Shown here: positions 43,024 to 51,747 of the stretch, in pieces
How the letters are laid out: every line of letters begins with the position of its first letter
Numbering within the stretch: the stretch's first letter is position 1
Assembly: GCF_032484785.1 (NCBI RefSeq)
Contig: NZ_JAUETR010000002.1
Span: 1,488,001-1,552,000 of the forward strand
Direction of reading: 5' to 3'
Length of the DNA: 64,000 nucleotides
Source of the DNA: Bradyrhizobium sp. SZCCHNS1050
GTDB lineage: Bacteria; Pseudomonadota; Alphaproteobacteria; Rhizobiales; Xanthobacteraceae
Notes under the pieces: generated by a model
The model's input: the letters and a program-made list of their open reading frames with translations, nothing else
What the model was told of the DNA's origin: nothing
The model's database searches: none
Made by a program: the position numbers and the translations under genes

Positions 43024-43806
43024 ATGCCGATGATCGATGCCGACGGCTGTCTGTTGAATGTCACCGTCGAGGGCCGCGACGGCGGGCCGACCCTGATGCT
43101 CTCGAACTCGCTCGGCTCGACGCTGCAGATGTGGGAGCCGCAGATGCGCGCCTTCACGCAGGTGTTCCGCGTGATCCGCTATGACCGGCGCGGTCATGGC
43201 AAATCGCAAGTGCCGCCCGGGCCCTACTCGATCGAGCGATTCGGCCGCGATGCGCTGGCGATTCTCGATGACCTCAACATCGAGAAGGTGCACTGGTGCG
43301 GCGTGTCGATGGGCGGCATGGTCGGGCAGTGGCTCGCCGCTCATGCTCCTGAACGCATCGGCAAGCTCGTGCTCGCCAACACCACCTGCTACTACCCCGA
43401 TCCGGCAATCTGGGACGCCCGCATCAAGGCGGTCGAGGACAGCGGACTCGCTGGAATCGCCGACACGGTCATCGCTGGCTGGCTGACGCAGGAGTTTCGT
43501 GATCACAATCCTGATGTCGCCGACCGGATGAAGGCAATGCTCGTGGCCACCCCTGTCGGCGGCTATCTTGCCTGCTGCGCGGCGCTGCGTGCCCTGGACC
43601 TGCGTGAGGATCTGCCGGCCATCAAGAGCCCGACCCTCGTCGTGGCCGGCCGCTACGACAAATCGACGCCGATCGCGATGGCGGAAGCAATCCGCAGCCG
43701 CATCCCCGGCGCCAGCATGACCATCGTCGATGCCGCGCACATCTCGAATGTCGAAGCGGCGGGCCAGTTCAACGATGCCGTGCTGGGCTTTCTGACCCAG
43801 CACTGA
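43024..43806 (+). CDS. pcaD: 3-oxoadipate enol-lactonase
   Basis: 260 residues, alpha/beta hydrolase fold. The nucleophile is in CGVSMGGMVGQ, the Asp in VVAGRYDKSTP and the His in DAAHISNVE. The length and opening (DADGCLLNVTVEGR) fit PcaD, which opens the lactone ring to 3-oxoadipate in the protocatechuate/catechol pathway. No other pca gene is present here, so substrate assignment rests on similarity. A second ATG two codons in is possible. Divergent from CoxG. Confidence 0.8.
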   Translation: MPMIDADGCLLNVTVEGRDGGPTLMLSNSLGSTLQMWEPQMRAFTQVFRVIRYDRRGHGKSQVPPGPYSIERFGRDALAILDDLNIEKVHWCGVSMGGMVGQWLAAHAPERIGKLVLANTTCYYPDPAIWDARIKAVEDSGLAGIADTVIAGWLTQEFRDHNPDVADRMKAMLVATPVGGYLACCAALRALDLREDLPAIKSPTLVVAGRYDKSTPIAMAEAIRSRIPGASMTIVDAAHISNVEAAGQFNDAVLGFLTQH

Positions 43807-43828
43807 TGCACCGAGATGGATCGGGGCG

Positions 43829-44374
43829 TCATGCCTGCTGCGGCGACGGCGTCGCCGTGGGCTCCATCTTCGGCGAAGCGGATGCGGAAGACGGCGAGGC
43901 TTGCGTCGTCGGCTTCTCCACCAGCATGACGATGGCCGTGCCGAGCAGCATCAGGAGTTCCGTGGCATGCAGACGCAACGCCTGGGGCTCCCCGACTTTG
44001 GCAGCCATGATCATGCTGAAGAAGGCGAGCATGCTGCCGAAGCCGAGCCCGATCGACAGCGCCTCGACATAGCCGGCCACCTTTCGCACCCGCGGAACCA
44101 GGATCAGCACCAGGAACATCGCGAAGAAGCCTGCGACCGTCAGTCGCGCCAGCGCAAGCAGCCAGGCGGCGCGAACCGTCTCGATGCCCGACAGCTGCAG
44201 GTGGTCGCTGATGAACAAGGCCACCGCGATATTCGGCCGCGCGAACAACCCCTGGATCGGCGACACCATGATCTGAAACGCGATGATGGTCCAGGCGGGC
44301 ACGAAATAGAGCGCCAGCAGCACACCGTTGACGCAGCTGAGCCGCCAATTCCTGATCACGCAATCCTTGATCAT
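43829..44374 (-). CDS. Membrane protein of unknown function
   Basis: 181 residues with four predicted membrane helices (LLALYFVPAWTIIAFQIM; ETVRAAWLLALARLTVAGFF; GFGSMLAFFSMIMAAK; ATELLMLLGTAIVMLVE) and a Ser/Thr/Pro-rich tail. Not recognised. The start at 44374 is chosen because the upstream codons lack a ribosome site. It is monocistronic and convergent with pcaD. Confidence 0.7.
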   Translation of the reverse strand: MIKDCVIRNWRLSCVNGVLLALYFVPAWTIIAFQIMVSPIQGLFARPNIAVALFISDHLQLSGIETVRAAWLLALARLTVAGFFAMFLVLILVPRVRKVAGYVEALSIGLGFGSMLAFFSMIMAAKVGEPQALRLHATELLMLLGTAIVMLVEKPTTQASPSSASASPKMEPTATPSPQQA

Positions 44375-44891
44375 GTCACGCCCACCTTTGCATCCCATCA
44401 ACTGCCCGTCCGGCCGATTTCCAGACGAGCTAACGCCCGGCAAACGCGCCCGGCAATTTAAACCATTCGTTTACCTTAACAGGGTGGCGACGGGCGCGAT
44501 CCATTAACGGTCACCGTCCAAGAGACCGTGCCGACGACCTCGCCGATCAGGCCTCGACTTCCCGCGTGACAACGGCCTTCCCGGCCATCAATGCCTCCTC
44601 GAACGTCTGCATCGTATCCGACATTGCGCGCCCGCTTTGTCTTCAGCACCGCGATGCGGCTGCTCCGCTGAATGATCGCCGTAACCGACGCCTGCATCGG
44701 GGTCACGATCGAGCGCCGGCAGTCCGATCGCGTCGATGGCCGCTGCACCGCAATTATGTGCGCCGCGCCATCGTTCCTTTTGACTATCGTCAAAGTAGCT
44801 AGACAATGTGATACTATCTTAAGACGAGCGCTGCTGCGTTTCGCACAGCTCGATCGTGATGCGGCAAGCAGCCGCCGAGCGGGAGTACTGC
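44375..44891 (+). other. Intergenic region upstream of the polysaccharide synthase operon, with operator-like palindrome
   Basis: About 515 bases without a convincing gene; a 25-codon minus-strand frame (MSDTMQTFEEALMAGKAVVT plus five residues) near 44,560-44,640 may be a remnant. At 44780-44793 there is a perfect TTGAC-N4-GTCAA inverted repeat, and at 44807-44815 a TGTGATACT extended -10-like element, placing a candidate promoter and operator about 75 bases before the first synthase gene. Confidence 0.45.
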
Positions 44892-46097
44892 ATGAGACTG
44901 GCTCGGATATTCATCGGCATCCTCCTGCTCGCCGGCGGCCTCTACATCCTGGTCGGCGAGCATTTCGCCGGAACTTCAGGCGACGCGACCGTCAATGCCC
45001 GGCTTTACGTCGTGCGCGCGCCGATCGAAGGCCGCGTGACGCTGGGGGTGAGCAATATCGGCGCCAGGGTCAACGCCGGGGAACTCATGGCCGAGATCGT
45101 CGACGACCGGTTCGACACCACGCGCCTGCTCAATCTCGAGCGCGACCGTGACGAGCAGAAGATCGCGCTCAAGCGGGTTCCGGCGCAGCGTTCGGCGCTC
45201 GAGCAGGCGCGGGCCGCCTTCGCGGCCCAGTCGGCCAACTACAAGACCGGCCGCGTCCGCCAGATCGCGGCACGCATCGCCGAGGCCAAGGCGGCGGAGG
45301 ATGCCGCGGCCGCCCGGCTGAAGCTCGCGGATCTCACCTTCACGCGGGCCAACGAGCTGAAGGAACGCGGGGTCCAGACGGTCGCCGGCCTCGACCAGGC
45401 CAGCGCCTCGCTCGATATCGCCAAGCAGGATTTGGAAAGCGCGAAACAGCGCAGCAACTATGTCGAGACCGAGCTCGGCTCCGCGCAATCGGGGGTCTTC
45501 ATCGGCGACTCCTACAACGACGTGCCGTTCTCGATGCAGCGCATTCACGAGCTCGACCTGCGCCTCGCCGAACTTGCCGTGGACGAGCAGCAGATCCAGT
45601 CCCGCCTGGTCCAATACGAGCAGCAGATCAACGCCGAACGCGTCCGGATCAACCGGCTGACCTCGGCGACGCTGAGGGCCCGCGTCCCGGGCATGGCCTG
45701 GGATTTCCTCGTCGACGATGGCGAATATGCCCGTCGCGGTCAGGATCTCGTCAAGCTCGTGGACTGCAACAGTCTCGTGGTGACCGCGAGCGTTCCCGAA
45801 AGGCTCTACGACAGCCTGTCGATCGGCGCCCCGGTGCAGTTCCGTCTGTTCGGCGACGACCGGATATTCGATGGGACGGTGACACGTCTCGGCGGCTCGG
45901 GCGCCTCGCAACTCTACGCCAATCTCGCCGTCGGCCCGACGCCGCAGCACTTGCAGCGCTTCGACGTCACCGTTGCGGTGCCAGATCTCGCCAAGCAGCC
46001 GGATCTGTCCTGCGCCATCGGGCGCACCGGCCGGGTGATCTTCACCAGCGGACCGATCGCGGCATTCCGCGGCTTCGTCGCCCGGTACGGCTACTGA
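44892..46097 (+). CDS. HlyD/Alg44-like membrane adaptor of a polysaccharide synthase operon
   Basis: 401 residues. A single N-terminal helix (IFIGILLLAGGLYILVG) is followed by a barrel-sandwich half motif (APIEGRVTLGVSNIGARVNA), a long coiled coil (about 75-250, rich in Ala/Arg/Glu/Lys) and the return half (ARVPGMAWDFLVDDGEYARRG), then a beta-barrel region. It would guide a nascent glycan through the periplasm, as Alg44 does for alginate. Its stop overlaps the start of the synthase gene by one base (TGATG). The ribosome site is GCGGGAG. Confidence 0.85.
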   Translation: MRLARIFIGILLLAGGLYILVGEHFAGTSGDATVNARLYVVRAPIEGRVTLGVSNIGARVNAGELMAEIVDDRFDTTRLLNLERDRDEQKIALKRVPAQRSALEQARAAFAAQSANYKTGRVRQIAARIAEAKAAEDAAAARLKLADLTFTRANELKERGVQTVAGLDQASASLDIAKQDLESAKQRSNYVETELGSAQSGVFIGDSYNDVPFSMQRIHELDLRLAELAVDEQQIQSRLVQYEQQINAERVRINRLTSATLRARVPGMAWDFLVDDGEYARRGQDLVKLVDCNSLVVTASVPERLYDSLSIGAPVQFRLFGDDRIFDGTVTRLGGSGASQLYANLAVGPTPQHLQRFDVTVAVPDLAKQPDLSCAIGRTGRVIFTSGPIAAFRGFVARYGY

Positions 46098-48067
46098 TGC
46101 CGACGCTGTCACCATTCCTGTCCGCGTTCGCAGTCGTTGCGATCATCGTAGGGCTGCGCCTCCTGGTGTTGCCCCTCCTGGACCCGAAGATATGGTACTG
46201 GCGGACCCTGCTCCTCAGCGGCTCGATCCTGCTGGCCTGGCGCTATGTCGCCTGGCGCTTCACCGAGACCCTTGCTCCGCCCGGCCTCACGCCGGATGGG
46301 ATCCTCAGCTGGGGCTTCGCCATTCTCGAAACGCTCACCGTTGTTTCGTCGTCCTTCGCCTTCCTGATCCTGACCAGGACCAAGGAGCGGACGACGGAGG
46401 CTGATCGCCATGCCGGCTGGTGGCTTCCGAGGCCGCCGCCTCGGGTCGACATCTTCATCACCACCTACAACGAGCAGCTCGAGGTCCTGGAGCGAACCAT
46501 CGTCGGCGCCAAGGCGATCACCTATGCGGCATTGCGCGTCTTCGTCCTCGACGACGGCAGCCGAGCCTGGCTCCGGGATTACTGCACCGAGCACGGCATC
46601 GGCTATGTCGCCCGCACCGACAAGTCGCACGCCAAGGCCGGCAACATCAACAATGCCTTGCGGCTGCGCGCGGCGGATGCGGACCGGCCGGATCTCGTCG
46701 CCGTTCTCGACGCCGACTTCGTGCCTCATCTCGACTTCGTCGAGCGGACGCTCGCGTTGTTCCACGATCCGGCTGTCGGCCTCGTACAGACGCCCCAGCA
46801 CTTCTTCAACCCGGACCCGATCCAGCACAATCTCGGCATCGGCGCGTCCTATCCCGACGAGCAGCGCCACTTCTTCGACAACGTCGAGCCGGCGCGCGAC
46901 GCCTGGGGCATCGCAATGTGCTGCGGCACCTCCTCGATATTCCGCGTCTCCGCCGTGGAGATGATCGGCGGCGTGCCGACCGAGAGCGTCACCGAGGATT
47001 TCCTGCTCACGCTGCGCCTGTCCGCACACGGCTACCAGACCGTGTACCTGAACGAGGCGTTGTCGGAGGGATTGGCGCCGGAAGGCCTTGCGGAATACGT
47101 CACGCAGCGCGGCCGCTGGTGCCTCGGCCTCATGCAGATCGTGCGCAACGTCTACAATCCATTCGGCTCCCATGGTCTGGGTTTCTTCCACCGGCTCAGC
47201 GTCCTCGACTCGCTGCTCTACTGGACGTCGACCTATCCGTTCCGCCTCGCCGCGCTGATCTGTCCACTGCTCTACTGGTGGGGCGGGGTGACGGTGGTGA
47301 ACGCCTCGATCGCCGACATCATCCGGTATTACGGCCCCTATTATCTCTCGATCATGTACACGCTGAACTGGCTGTCCAAGGGACTGTTCATTCCGATCGT
47401 CAACGATGTCTCGCAGATCGTCGCCGCCTGGCCCGTGCTCCGCGCCGCCGCTCTCGGCCTGCTCTCCCCCGGTCCGCACAAATTCTCGGTGACCGCCAAG
47501 GGCGGCGATCGCGCCAAGATCATCGTCCAATGGCCGCTGATGCGGCCCTTCCTGATCCTGATGGCGCTGACGATCGGTGGCCTGATCGTGTCGCTGACGT
47601 CCGATTTCGTCTTCAATACCACGGGGACCGCGGGAGACGGCGTCATCGTCGTGATGTTCTGGACGATCTACAACATTCTGGTGCTGTCGGTGGCGATCGC
47701 CGTGTGCATCGACCGTCCACGCTACAACCGGCCGCAACGCCAGATCGTCGAGCCGATAACCCTGACGGTCGACGGCGAGCCGCAACGCGGCTGGATCGTC
47801 AATCTCGGCCCCGGCGGCGCACGCGTCAGCGGTCCGGTCGGCCTTGCGACCGGCGCCATCGGCACGCTCACCCTGCCCCTGATCGGCGATATCCCAACCA
47901 AGGTCGCGGCTCCGACGAACGACGGCTACCGGCTCATATTTGCGGTGACGCCGCAGCAGCGCGCCCAGATCATCGAGCGGCTGCACACCGCGAGCGGAGT
48001 GCCCGGCGCCGACAGCGGCGATCTCGGCCGCATGCTGAAAGAAATCGCGCGAGCCGTGGCCGATTGA
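46097..48067 (+). CDS. Processive family 2 glycosyltransferase with C-terminal PilZ-like domain (cellulose synthase-like)
   Basis: 656 residues. Three N-terminal helices precede the catalytic domain: FITTYNEQLEVLERTIVGAK, VFVLDDGSRAW (first Asp), VAVLDADFVPHLDF (DxD), ESVTEDFLLTLRL (TED) and TQRGRWCLG (QxxRW). Several helices follow, then a cytoplasmic PilZ-like domain from about 545 (RYNRPQRQIVEPITLTVD ... NLGPGGARVSG). The order resembles BcsA/Alg8. The c-di-GMP-binding signature is imperfect: no exact RxxxR, and NxSxxG reads NLGPGG. It polymerises and secretes a beta-glycan of unknown composition. Confidence 0.9.
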   Translation: MPTLSPFLSAFAVVAIIVGLRLLVLPLLDPKIWYWRTLLLSGSILLAWRYVAWRFTETLAPPGLTPDGILSWGFAILETLTVVSSSFAFLILTRTKERTTEADRHAGWWLPRPPPRVDIFITTYNEQLEVLERTIVGAKAITYAALRVFVLDDGSRAWLRDYCTEHGIGYVARTDKSHAKAGNINNALRLRAADADRPDLVAVLDADFVPHLDFVERTLALFHDPAVGLVQTPQHFFNPDPIQHNLGIGASYPDEQRHFFDNVEPARDAWGIAMCCGTSSIFRVSAVEMIGGVPTESVTEDFLLTLRLSAHGYQTVYLNEALSEGLAPEGLAEYVTQRGRWCLGLMQIVRNVYNPFGSHGLGFFHRLSVLDSLLYWTSTYPFRLAALICPLLYWWGGVTVVNASIADIIRYYGPYYLSIMYTLNWLSKGLFIPIVNDVSQIVAAWPVLRAAALGLLSPGPHKFSVTAKGGDRAKIIVQWPLMRPFLILMALTIGGLIVSLTSDFVFNTTGTAGDGVIVVMFWTIYNILVLSVAIAVCIDRPRYNRPQRQIVEPITLTVDGEPQRGWIVNLGPGGARVSGPVGLATGAIGTLTLPLIGDIPTKVAAPTNDGYRLIFAVTPQQRAQIIERLHTASGVPGADSGDLGRMLKEIARAVAD

Positions 48068-48077
48068 GGAGTGGACG

Positions 48078-49190
48078 ATGACGAGGCGACGGTGGAGCTT
48101 ACAGACAGCGGTTTTCCTCGGCGGCACGACACTGATCGTCGTGACGGCGCTGGCCGTTGCCATCCTCTATTCGGCGTCGCTGCAGCGGCGCGGCGAGGAG
48201 CTCGCGATCGAGCAGCTGAGGACGCGCGGTGAGCTCAGCGCAAACCTGCTGGCGCGACAGCTGTACGGCACGTGGATCGACGTGTCGCGGCTCGCCGCGA
48301 TCATCGACCCCGCCGACGTCGCCGAGGCGCGCCGGCAGATCCAGTTCGTGAGCCAGTTCCAGCCGCGCTATGCCTGGCTCGGCATCGCCGACCCCGGCGG
48401 CAAGGTCATCGCGAGCAAGGACCGGATGCTGGAAGGACAAAGCGTCGCCGACCTGCGCTGGTTCCGGCATGGACTCGGGGTGCCGACGGCGGTCGATGAT
48501 CGCGAATCAGAGGCCCTGGGCCGGATGTTGCAGGCCGCTTCGGGACCGGACCGCTTGATCGCCATGTCGGCTCCGCTCGTGCACGACGGCGCCCCCGCCG
48601 GCGTCATCGGGGCCCAGATCGATTGGAAATGGGTGATCGAATCCGTCGCGGCGCTGGCGTCGCGCGACATCGATCTGGTGTTGCTGTCGCGCGAGAGCAT
48701 CGTGCTGTTCGGCCCGCCGGATCTCGTCGGCAAGCAACTGACGATCGGCTCGGCGCAGGCCGCAAGCCGCGGGGCCTCGGTCGCGCTCATCGAGCGATGG
48801 CCCGACGGCAAGGATTATTTCACCCTCACGTTCCCCACCGTGAAGTACGCCGATCTGCCGAGCTTCGGCTGGTCCCTTCTGATCCGGCAGGACGCCGTTG
48901 CCGCGATGGTGCCGACCCGCCAGCTTGTGCGCTCGTTTTGGTTCAACGTTGCCGGTGGCGTGTTCTCGATCCTGGTGCTGCTCAATTTCGCCGCGAAATG
49001 GGTGGTGACGCCGATGCGCCGTCTTGCCCAGGCCGCCGAGACCATGGTGAAAGATCCGTTTTCTGGCATGGTGGCTCGGGAAACCCGGTACGATGAGGCG
49101 ACGCGGCTGCGCGACGCCTTGGTCAGGCTCCAGTCGAAGCTGATGGCAAAAGTGCCTGGTTCGACGGAAGACAGCGGTAGCGGCATATAG
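48078..49190 (+). CDS. Membrane protein with periplasmic Cache-type sensor domain, third gene of synthase operon
   Basis: 370 residues. Two membrane helices (FLGGTTLIVVTALAVAILY near the start; FNVAGGVFSILVLLNFAA near 285) bracket a periplasmic domain of about 240 residues with Cache-like features (FVSQFQPRYAWLGIADPGGK, LIAMSAPLVHDG). A HAMP-like segment follows (VVTPMRRLAQAAETM), after which the protein ends without a kinase, cyclase or methyl-accepting domain. It starts ten bases after the synthase stop. It probably modulates the synthase in response to an external signal. Confidence 0.75.
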   Translation: MTRRRWSLQTAVFLGGTTLIVVTALAVAILYSASLQRRGEELAIEQLRTRGELSANLLARQLYGTWIDVSRLAAIIDPADVAEARRQIQFVSQFQPRYAWLGIADPGGKVIASKDRMLEGQSVADLRWFRHGLGVPTAVDDRESEALGRMLQAASGPDRLIAMSAPLVHDGAPAGVIGAQIDWKWVIESVAALASRDIDLVLLSRESIVLFGPPDLVGKQLTIGSAQAASRGASVALIERWPDGKDYFTLTFPTVKYADLPSFGWSLLIRQDAVAAMVPTRQLVRSFWFNVAGGVFSILVLLNFAAKWVVTPMRRLAQAAETMVKDPFSGMVARETRYDEATRLRDALVRLQSKLMAKVPGSTEDSGSGI

Positions 49191-49238
49191 CGGCGCCAGC
49201 AACCGGTGCGAGAACCCTCCTTTTCGGCGCTACGTGCT

Positions 49239-49325
49239 GGGTTCCCAAGCGGTCATTTGATGGCGACGGCCGGCCCCGAGGAAGGCAGGGGAACCGCGCC
49301 ATCAAAGGAGGCGGGATAAGCCCGC
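49239..49325 (+). other. Structured region between synthase operon and liv operon
   Basis: Two helices cross each other: GGGTTCCC (49239) with GGGGAACC (49288), and TTTGATGGCG (49256) with CGCCATCAAA (49297). A third hairpin GCGGG-ATAA-GCCCGC follows at 49311. Crossing helices imply a pseudoknot or two exclusive folds. It lies about 160 bases before livH. No known riboswitch class was recognised. Confidence 0.5.
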
Positions 49326-49487
49326 AATTGTGGCACTGCACGCTGTTGCGGCACCCGGTTCCGAACTGTTAGTACTGCCGCACGCGTCGCCTTGGGCGCG
49401 GGTGCGTCTCCAGGCATACCGGCACCCGCTCTACAAGGCCCCCGCCGCGTTGCGAACCGGTATCGGCAGTCTCACTCACGGCAGTTC

Positions 49488-50405
49488 ATGGATTATTTCG
49501 CGCAACAGCTCATCAACGGCCTCGTTCTTGGCTCGATCTACGGCCTGATCGCCATCGGCTACACCATGGTCTACGGCATCGTCGGCATGATCAATTTCGC
49601 CCATGGCGACATCTTCATGATCGGCGGCTTCATCGCGCTGATCTGCTTCCTGGTCCTGGTGTCGCTGGGCCTGACCGCGGTTCCGGTGATCCTGCTGATC
49701 GTGCTGCTGGTGTCGATGGCCATCACGGCGCTCTATGGGTGGACCATCGAACGTATCGCCTATCGCCCGCTGCGGCACTCGTTCCGCCTGGCGCCGATGC
49801 TGTCCGCCATCGGCATGTCGTTCGTCCTCACCAACTATTCGCAGGTGTCGCAGGGCGCGCGCGTCAAGCCGGTGCCGCCGATCATCACCGGCGGCTACAC
49901 GCTGCACGAGGGCGCGGGCGGCTTCGTCGTCCAGCTCTCCAACATCCAGATCGTGGTGGTCATCACCACCATCGTTCTGCTCGCGCTGTTCACCTGGCTG
50001 GTATCCCGCACGCGGCTCGGCCGCGACATGCGCGCCTGCGAGCAGGATCAGACCATGGCGGCACTGCTGGGCGTCGACGTCGACCGCACCATCTCGATGA
50101 CCTTCGTGATCGGCGCGGCGCTCGCGGCCGTCGCCGGCATGATGTACCTGCTGTATTACGGCCTGGTCGATTTCTTCATGGGCTTCGTCGCCGGCATCAA
50201 GGCGTTCACGGCGGCGGTGCTCGGCGGCATCGGCTCGCTGCCGGGCGCGATGCTCGGAGGCCTCGCGATCGGACTGATCGAGACGTTCTGGTCGGCCTAT
50301 TTTTCGGTGGAGTACAAGGACGTCGCAGCATTCTCGATCCTGATCGTGGTGCTGATCTTCCTGCCAACCGGCCTGCTCGGCCGGCCCGAAGTCGAAAAAG
50401 TCTGA
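49488..50405 (+). CDS. livH: Branched-chain amino-acid ABC transporter permease
   Basis: 305 residues with about eight helices. LivH hallmarks are INGLVLGSIYGLIAIGYTMV, GMINFAHGDIFMIGGF and the C-terminal AVLGGIGSLPGAMLGGLAIG. It forms the membrane channel with LivM. The ATG at 49488 begins MDYFAQQLINGL, the usual LivH start; the open frame upstream is not family-like. First of five co-directional genes encoding a complete transporter. Confidence 0.94.
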   Translation: MDYFAQQLINGLVLGSIYGLIAIGYTMVYGIVGMINFAHGDIFMIGGFIALICFLVLVSLGLTAVPVILLIVLLVSMAITALYGWTIERIAYRPLRHSFRLAPMLSAIGMSFVLTNYSQVSQGARVKPVPPIITGGYTLHEGAGGFVVQLSNIQIVVVITTIVLLALFTWLVSRTRLGRDMRACEQDQTMAALLGVDVDRTISMTFVIGAALAAVAGMMYLLYYGLVDFFMGFVAGIKAFTAAVLGGIGSLPGAMLGGLAIGLIETFWSAYFSVEYKDVAAFSILIVVLIFLPTGLLGRPEVEKV

Positions 50406-50418
50406 AGATGGAGTCCGC

Positions 50419-51747
50419 GTGAGCGCGTCCCTTCCCGCCTCGTCGAAAGGCTCCGAACCGGTCGGAGCCGCCTTCATCCTCAAGAAGGCCTTTCTCAGCG
50501 CACTGGTCGCTCTCGGTCTGTTCTCCCTGATGGTCGGCGTCCGCACCGAAGCGGGTCAGAGCGGCCAGCTCGTATACTGGACCCGCTTCGGCGACCTCGC
50601 CAGCCTGGTTGTGGCGGTGTTCGTCGGCTCGATCGCGGTCGAGCTGCTGCGGCTGTGGTTCGGACCGCGCGGCGGCCTCGGCAGCTTCGTGCCGCCGTCC
50701 GTGCGGAGCGGCATGTCGGTAGCCGGCCGCTATCTCGCGCCGGCGCTGCTGATCTTCACCTTGCTGGTACCGGTGATCTTCTACAATCAGCGTTACATTC
50801 TCGACCTCGGCATTTTGGTCCTTACCTACGTCATGCTGGGTTGGGGCCTCAACGTCGTGGTCGGTCTCGCCGGCCTGCTCGACCTCGGCTACGTCGCGTT
50901 CTACGCCGTCGGCGCCTATTCCTACGGCCTGCTCTCGACCACCTTCGGCCTGTCGTTCTGGGTCTGCCTGCCGCTCGCCGGCATTCTCGCCGCCTTCTGG
51001 GGCGTGCTGCTCGGCTTTCCGGTGCTGCGGCTGCGCGGTGACTACCTCGCCATCGTGACCCTGGCCTTTGGCGAGATCATCCGCCTCGTCCTCATCAACT
51101 GGCAGGACGTGACCGGCGGTCCCAACGGCGTCTCCGGGATTCCGCGACCGACGTTGTTCGGCATTCCGCTCGCACCGGGCGAAGGCGGCCTTGCATCGAT
51201 GCTCGGCATCCCGTTCTCGCCGACGCATCGCATCGTTTTTCTGTTCTATCTGATCCTGGCGCTGGCACTCCTGACCAACTGGGTCACCATCCGGCTGCGC
51301 CGGCTGCCGATCGGCCGGGCCTGGGAAGCGCTGCGCGAGGACGAGGTCGCCTGCCGCGCGCTCGGCATCAACATCACCACCACCAAGCTGACCGCATTTG
51401 CGACCGGCGCGATGTTCGGCGGTTTCGCCGGCGCCTTCTTCGCCACGCGCCAGGGCTTCATCAGCCCGGAATCCTTCACCTTCCAGGAATCGGCGCTGGT
51501 GCTCGCCATCGTCGTGCTCGGCGGCATGGGGTCGCAGCTCGGCGTCGCGCTGGCGGCGCTCGCCATGATCGGCGGCTTCGAGCTGTTCAGAAGCCTCGAG
51601 GGCTACCGCATGCTGGTGTTCGGTCTCGCCATGGTGCTGGTGATGATCTGGCGGCCGCGCGGCATTGTCGGCCATCGCGCGCCGACCGTATTCCTGGAAA
51701 AATCCAAGAGCATCTCTTCGGACCTCGTCAAGGAAGGCCACGGATGA
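50419..51747 (+). CDS. livM: Branched-chain amino-acid ABC transporter permease
   Basis: 442 residues from GTG with GGAG upstream. About ten helices; the LivM signature is LGWGLNVVVGLAGLLDLGYV and GFPVLRLRGDYLAIVTLAFG, then QESALVLAIVVLGGMGSQLG. The N-terminal 100 residues form an extra hydrophobic extension common in alphaproteobacterial LivM. It starts 13 bases after livH. Its stop overlaps the livG start (ATGA). Confidence 0.94.
   Translation: MSASLPASSKGSEPVGAAFILKKAFLSALVALGLFSLMVGVRTEAGQSGQLVYWTRFGDLASLVVAVFVGSIAVELLRLWFGPRGGLGSFVPPSVRSGMSVAGRYLAPALLIFTLLVPVIFYNQRYILDLGILVLTYVMLGWGLNVVVGLAGLLDLGYVAFYAVGAYSYGLLSTTFGLSFWVCLPLAGILAAFWGVLLGFPVLRLRGDYLAIVTLAFGEIIRLVLINWQDVTGGPNGVSGIPRPTLFGIPLAPGEGGLASMLGIPFSPTHRIVFLFYLILALALLTNWVTIRLRRLPIGRAWEALREDEVACRALGINITTTKLTAFATGAMFGGFAGAFFATRQGFISPESFTFQESALVLAIVVLGGMGSQLGVALAALAMIGGFELFRSLEGYRMLVFGLAMVLVMIWRPRGIVGHRAPTVFLEKSKSISSDLVKEGHG

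Noticed and set aside
46109..48163. 684-codon minus-strand frame under the polysaccharide synthase
   Set aside because: Low-complexity charged composition and antisense to a synthase with all catalytic motifs.
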